DNA of 64,000 nt from Ceratorhiza oryzae-sativae (Eukaryota; Basidiomycota; Agaricomycetes; Cantharellales; Ceratobasidiaceae). The stretch spans positions 868,001 through 932,000 of the forward strand of contig JARWMV010000246.1 in the NCBI GenBank assembly GCA_030998015.1, in the 5' to 3' direction. The notes under the pieces are model-generated. The model was given only the letters and a program-made list of their open reading frames with translations, was not told the origin of the DNA and ran no database searches. Within the stretch, counting starts at the first letter, position 1. Every line of letters begins with the position of its first letter. Positions 59,401 to 64,000 of this stretch are shown piece after piece. The translations under genes and the position numbers were made by a program.

Positions 59401-62400
59401 TCACGCCGCGGCTTCCACCGGGAGCAGCACTAGCATGCACCACATATAAAGCGGGACAGTGAGGTTATCGTTTTGCTTAGAAACCGCTTCTAGCAGCGCA
59501 GTCATGGCCACTGCGCAGGCCAAGTTCAACGGCTACAAAGAGTGTTAGAAACTAATTTAAGCGACCGAGTGCCAGCTTACCTGTATTTTCTGGAACTCTT
59601 GAGTGGCGATGATCCACTCGCACACGAACACGGATACCACAAATGCTATCGTACCCTCGATTGTCTTACTACTACTGGGGAACCAGCGCGAGTGGCCAAT
59701 CCTACGCCCCACAATTGATGCCTGGCGAAACAGTTAAGTCTGTCCTCGGGTCGAGAGACGCCTACGTACCAATGCATCCCCGATTCCAAGCACAATCACA
59801 CCCGCCAGGCAGAGAACACGCGATGAACTATACACAAGGGTTGACAGTGAAGCTGGAATAGCGAAAAAAAGTTGTTAAATGCACACCTTTCCAGCCATAG
59901 AGGTAACGCGCATCCGGTTAACAGGTAAAAGTGGCTCAGAATCGCCGTACCACTGTCTTTCTCGTCTAGGAATTCGGAGAGAAACACATGTACGGCTGCA
60001 CCCAAGGGGTAGATAGCAAAGTATCGAATATATTCAGCGAAAGTGAAAAGGGAAAATGCGACGCTGAAAGAGAGGTGTGAAAACGCCGGCTGACAATATG
60101 AATGATTAATCATGACACGAACACTGAATCAAAATACAACTCACATCCCATGAAATTCCTGGCACAAACATAAGCACGGCGAGCGCGTGAAAAAATTTGC
60201 GCCTCCCGTTCCGACTCAATGTAGGAACATGCTTATCGGCAGCGTCTAACAAATCCGTTGCCACTGCCTGGATATCGCGGGTTGGACCGCTGATTGCCGG
60301 AGCCTTACCGGCTGTTATTTCGGCCGTGGCGGTTTGTTGGGCCCCGAGACGAGGGACCAGTGGTGGGTAGGTGCCGACGGCGCTGACCTCAAACAAGGGC
60401 GAGACTGGTGTCCTCGGCTTGAACTGTGCTTGTGTGAGTGTTTGCGCCGGCGCTAGTTGATGGATCAAGTTGCGTCGACGAGAGCGCGCAAGCTGGCGGT
60501 TCCATCCAGCCACACTGAGACTTCCGAGCAAACCCCACCACGCGACGAGGGCAAAGCGGCTCCAAGGCCTGCGGCCGTGAGTCAAACACCGTAAAACCCA
60601 CAGCCAAGGGTCCCGCCCGCCAAGCAGCCAGCGTACCCAGCCTCCAAGCAAACCTCCAACCAGAAGCACGGTCCAAGCAGCGAGCCCTATGGCCAGCATT
60701 CTTCGGTAAATCAATTGTTCAGTTTGATGTGGAGCGCGAAGCCTAAGTCTGGGACGTCTGGCGATGTGCCGAGAGAGAGCAAGCAGTGGCGATAACAAAA
60801 ACCCAATCAAAAGTGTACCAGGTAGAAGCGCAAGCTGAAATATCAGCAAGGGAGACGGCTCGCGGAAAGTCCGGACGTAGCTGCTGTTCTTGGGCCACTG
60901 CTGAAACAATCGCTGGGAGTCAGAGTTCTTAATCAACGATATATGCGATTCGTACCTTGACTATTGAAATATTGATAGTTTCGAGAAAAAGCGCAGTGGC
61001 ACCATGAGCGACAAGTACTACCTCCCCCAAGGTGAATGCCCGCCTTGCTAGCCGTATCATGACATAAAGTGACGTTTGAAAAAAAAACGTAGAGCAAATC
61101 AAGTCTAGATTTGACAATTCTACGAGCAATGTGAGTTACTTTGAGATTGAAAATGCAATATCTCCCTGCCATTGAAGAAAAGGGGCCATCCCATAACGCT
61201 CGAAAGCTCGTACAACCCAAAACTCAGGGTCGTCAAGCAGCTGGCAAACAGGACAAAAAACGCGAGACGTCGGCCCTGGTGGGGCGTGTTTTCGGGTCTC
61301 GGCCAACTTCGCAAATTGCCCGCCGCATACATGTGTGCGAGGAGTATCAGTGTATTTAACGAGACGCATTGCAGGAGAACACGCCGGGCTGCAACGGTCG
61401 CCTTGGATTGGTCGAGATGGTGTTCTATGAGCGGGAGTGCCTTTTCCATATACCAGCTTGACTGGAACGGAACTGATAGTGGGGGCGAGGAGGAGGTATG
61501 TAGCCCTGCAGCAGCAATCAAAGGTCCAAGAAGCACAGCGGTTGACTCGCCATTGTCCGAGCATTCCCTGATAGCATATTCCAGTTATGCTCTGCCAGTT
61601 GATGTTTCAACTCGGACCTACCGGTAATTTTTCTCATCCGTCATCCAGATGTAGCCACGTTCAGGCTCTACCAATGGCTCAACTCGCCGGTAAGGCTTTT
61701 GTGGTTGATCGGCGGCCCCTGCGCCGTTAGGTTTTCGTGAAAAAAACTTGAAACTAGACCCATATTCGTATAGAAAACTTAAAGCTATGATAGAAACGAG
61801 AGCTATGCTATATAATGAGACAAAGCCCTCGAAGGGAAATGGAGCACGAACCATAGGCGACCTGAGGTTCCTCAGCTTTAAACAATCTTCGCGCCGCTAA
61901 CCCAGCGGCTATGCTCAGCAAAGCGAATTCAACGGCTTGCCGGAATCAATGCTGAAGAATACGAGTGAAATTCTCTCGGAGAACAAGCTAGATGACCTGG
62001 GCGGTGAGGATACCGGTGTACCACCACGCGTGGGGGCCCCTTGTGGATGTGAGATTTCCCGACGGTGTGGAGCGGTTGTGCGGCGGTCAGATGGTCCTCG
62101 AGTGCGACCGTCTGGGCTATCTATTCTAGGGCGGTTGGATGATGTTTTGGGCTGGCTTGCGCTATTTGTTTGAACTGGGCGAGCACGGCTGAAAGCTGCA
62201 GTGAAACGAGTGTCGCCGTCAGTCGTGTCATTGTCTACGGTGCTTTCTCCCCCTAAGTAGCTGTTAGTGGTGCTGTAGTCGAGGGTGGGGCGAGAAGAAC
62301 CCAGCGCAGGTTGCGCCCCTGCACGCCCACGTCTACGTAACTGTGAGCCGGCGGGTTGAGGAGGCTCCTTTTTATCACAATCAAGCTCAGGAGGTGGGGA

Positions 62401-62445
62401 AGGAGATGATCGAGCACTGGTGGTCAGGTAGGCGTGAGGAGGCAT
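59401..62445 (-). CDS. SEC59: Dolichol kinase SEC59 (N-terminal exon structure uncertain)
   Basis: CTP-dependent ER enzyme that makes dolichyl phosphate for N-glycosylation, GPI anchors and mannosylation. The conserved C-terminal half is clear: LSRNGRRKFFHALAVLMFVPG, FAEYIRYFAIYPLGAAVHVF, LDEKDSGTAILSHFYLLTGC, a GIGDALASIVGSRIGRH CTP-site motif, and TVEGTIAF-like. It ends LYMWCMLVLLPVEAAA at 59401. The N-terminal half has many hydrophobic segments (MVRAPFPFEGFVSLYSIAL and onward). Upstream, a frame from 62445 (MPPHAYLTTSARSSPSPPPE) encodes a disordered segment of about 150 residues. It joins in frame to SPMVRAPFPFEGF only by a 123-nt intron (61862-61984) that would remove a membrane-like stretch (FALLSIAAGLAARRLFK). 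Otherwise the translation starts at 61854 or one base is wrong near 61861. Confidence 0.85.
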
Positions 62446-62642
62446 GTGCAGGTATTGACTAGGCGATATAAGCGTGAGTGCACTCAGAGCTAAGGGAGTG
62501 TCATCAATTGCCGCAAATATCCACGAGGCTCATCATGGCCAATTCTTGCCGACGTGGTGGCCTGACTCGCTTCACGTGACAGCCAAGGAACACCGTTCGT
62601 CCACCACTGCTACCAATAGAATAACTAAAACATCATACAACA
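62446..62642. promoter_or_regulatory. Divergent promoter between SEC59 and the UBX gene
   Basis: 197 bp between presumed start codons, with a TCACGTGA palindrome at 62572-62579. Confidence 0.55.
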
Positions 62643-63595
62643 ATGGCAGAAAGCGAGAAGCAACCAACCGACAACGCAACCCAGGTTGAGCATGGACCAT
62701 CAGTCTCGCAAACTGCTGCATCCACTCCAACCTCGAGTCCCATCTTCAAACTATGGAACCCTCCTGCAGGGGGAACACCAGTGGGTATGACACCGCAAAA
62801 TATATTGCCTAGCTTGGTCTAATCGCCCCTATAGCCTCGTTTGTAGCTGGGGAGCTCGAACCTACCGCAGCCGAAGTTGCGGCGGCATACCAAGCGCAAA
62901 GCAAGCGCGCAGAGCGGCTCCAGAACGCACCTCTCATGACTCAGCAAATGAGGGATAGGCAGCATCACGAACGGTTGAAGAAATGGCCTAACGTATGTCA
63001 CGGCTTCAATACCGTTTTGAACCCATGATGATGTTTCTACACCTCGCAGTGTGCCATTCGCATCCGATTCCATAACCAGATGCAGTTGGAAAAGTCGTTT
63101 CCGTCCACCAGCAAGATAAAGGCAGTGTACGCATTTGTGCGAGATTGCTTGAATGACGAGACGAAGTCCATCAAGTTTGTGCTGTGTAAGTGATTTCGTT
63201 CCTTCGGGCGGTCTCCGTACAAACGATCTATGCTAGATCAACCCCCAGCACGGGAGCTAAAGGTTTCGGATGTGAAGGTTCGTGACAAGACTTTGCTTGA
63301 GTTGCAGCTCGCGCCAGCATCAGTACTCCTTTTACGGTTTTTATCAGATGAACTAAATGGTGAGGGCTATTTATTTCATGAATACCACGACTGAACTGTT
63401 CAAAAAGATCGGGAAAAGCTACCTCCTCTACAAGATAGTATTCTATCGGCCGCAGAGGACTTGCCGAGGTTGATAAAGGAGAGTGAAGCACGTGACGGGA
63501 ACACAGATATGGCGTCGAGGCCAACCAGTTCTCAGACCCAGGGCAATGTTGAGCAAAAGCTAGCAAGGTTCCTGAAGCTGCCAGGTCGGAAATGA
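62643..63595 (+). CDS. UBX-domain protein, TUG/Ubx4-like, p97/Cdc48 cofactor
   Basis: The start at 62643 gives MAESEKQPTDNATQVEHGP, and SSPIFKLWNPPAGGTPV precedes the first intron. A helical region follows: ELEPTAAEVAAAYQAQSKR and APLMTQQMRDRQHHERLKK. The UBX domain reads CAIRIRFHNQMQLEKSFPST, IKAVYAFVRDCL and SIKFVL; then, across introns, YQPPARELKVSDVKVRDK, TLLELQLAPASVLLLRFL and SDELN. It ends LARFLKLPGRK at 63593-63595. The beta-grasp fold with the lead-in FKLWNPP resembles the C-terminal part of ASPSCR1/TUG and yeast Ubx4, which bind Cdc48/p97. The protein is short (about 250 residues) and lacks the N-terminal ubiquitin-like domain of TUG. Exact orthology is uncertain. Confidence 0.86.
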
Positions 63596-64000
63596 AAATA
63601 TGTGTGCTGGTGATGTAAATATCGGGCGTTTGTAGCCTACCCAATTCTACATGTATCTACCAATGGAACCTGATGATCCTGATTGAGCTGAGAATGGAAT
63701 ACTACCAAAATGAGCCTGAAAACACAAGCTGTCAAGAGCACAACGAGCTGGCTGAGGATGCTGAAACAAAAGGTGCAAGCATGAGCACTCATGAGAGCTC
63801 ATGAGGGTTTGGCTGGCACAGGTTACAGTTGGTTCAAATCTAGCAAGCTACAAATCAAGTAAGATTGGCTTGCTGTTGTGGATTGCTAACATTTTCTAGT
63901 ATTTTAGTCTGCTCTGCCAACCTCAAGCAATGCCTCTGTAATTAATTTGTGAAATACTTGAATTTGTATGCACTCCAAATTGTACTATTTTCCATTCCAT
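63596..64000. other. AT-rich 3' flank with two CTCATGAG palindromes
   Basis: 405 bp, no gene recognised. CTCATGAG occurs at 63788-63795 and again at 63798-63805. The composition is more AT-rich than the neighbouring genes. It could be the edge of a repeat that continues beyond the window. Confidence 0.45.

Overview
The window is nuclear DNA of a filamentous basidiomycete, most likely an agaricomycete close to Rhizoctonia/Ceratobasidium. That placement is an inference from protein resemblance and gene architecture; no rRNA or other phylogenetic marker is present. Nearly every gene is split by many GT-AG introns of about 45-60 nt, intergenic gaps are mostly 100-600 bp, and the products are conserved fungal housekeeping proteins. 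I placed exons by reading frames, splice sites and recalled family motifs, so interior exon borders are approximate while most start and stop codons are read directly.

Layout, left to right: the 3' part of a SERINC/TMS1 membrane protein (+, 1-1690, with an apparent 1-nt frameshift); MON2 (-); a DHX33/Dhr2-type DEAH RNA helicase (+); a Ca3427-like periplasmic-binding-fold protein (-); a 5'-nucleotidase family metallophosphoesterase (+); a degenerate tRNA-Tyr-like sequence; a roughly 3.5-kb stretch with no recognisable gene; a YIPF6-type Yip1 protein (-); a SAM-domain protein with a C-terminal membrane anchor (+); an SPX-domain phosphate transporter of the Pho90/Pho91 type (-); an APSES/KilA-N DNA-binding protein (-); a 2-kb gap; ornithine decarboxylase (-); monothiol glutaredoxin Grx3/4 (-); trehalose-6-phosphate synthase (-); a NIPA/Rsm1 C3HC zinc-finger protein (+).

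The right half holds ARV1 (-), CYP51/ERG11 (-), an HSBP1-like coiled coil (+), a 6-kb hybrid histidine kinase with GAF, kinase, degenerate receiver and canonical receiver domains (-), DNA polymerase delta small subunit (-), RPB5 (-), SWD2 (+), a Kre9/Knh1-like GPI-anchored wall protein (-), a LAMMER kinase (-), dolichol kinase SEC59 (-) and a UBX-domain protein (+).

The genes do not form a single pathway. Loose themes are Golgi/endosome traffic (MON2, YIPF6), sterol biology (CYP51 next to ARV1), stress and redox (TPS1, Grx3/4, ODC, HSBP1, hybrid kinase), phosphate sensing and uptake, and Pol II/chromatin (RPB5 divergent from SWD2). I found no phage, CRISPR, intact transposon or secondary-metabolite cluster, and no convincing novel system. 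The points most worth a second look are gene-structure oddities (a start codon split by an intron, a GC-AG intron, a 17-nt microexon carrying a catalytic motif, two frame discontinuities), E-box palindromes in shared divergent promoters, the hybrid kinase architecture and the eukaryotic PBP-fold protein.
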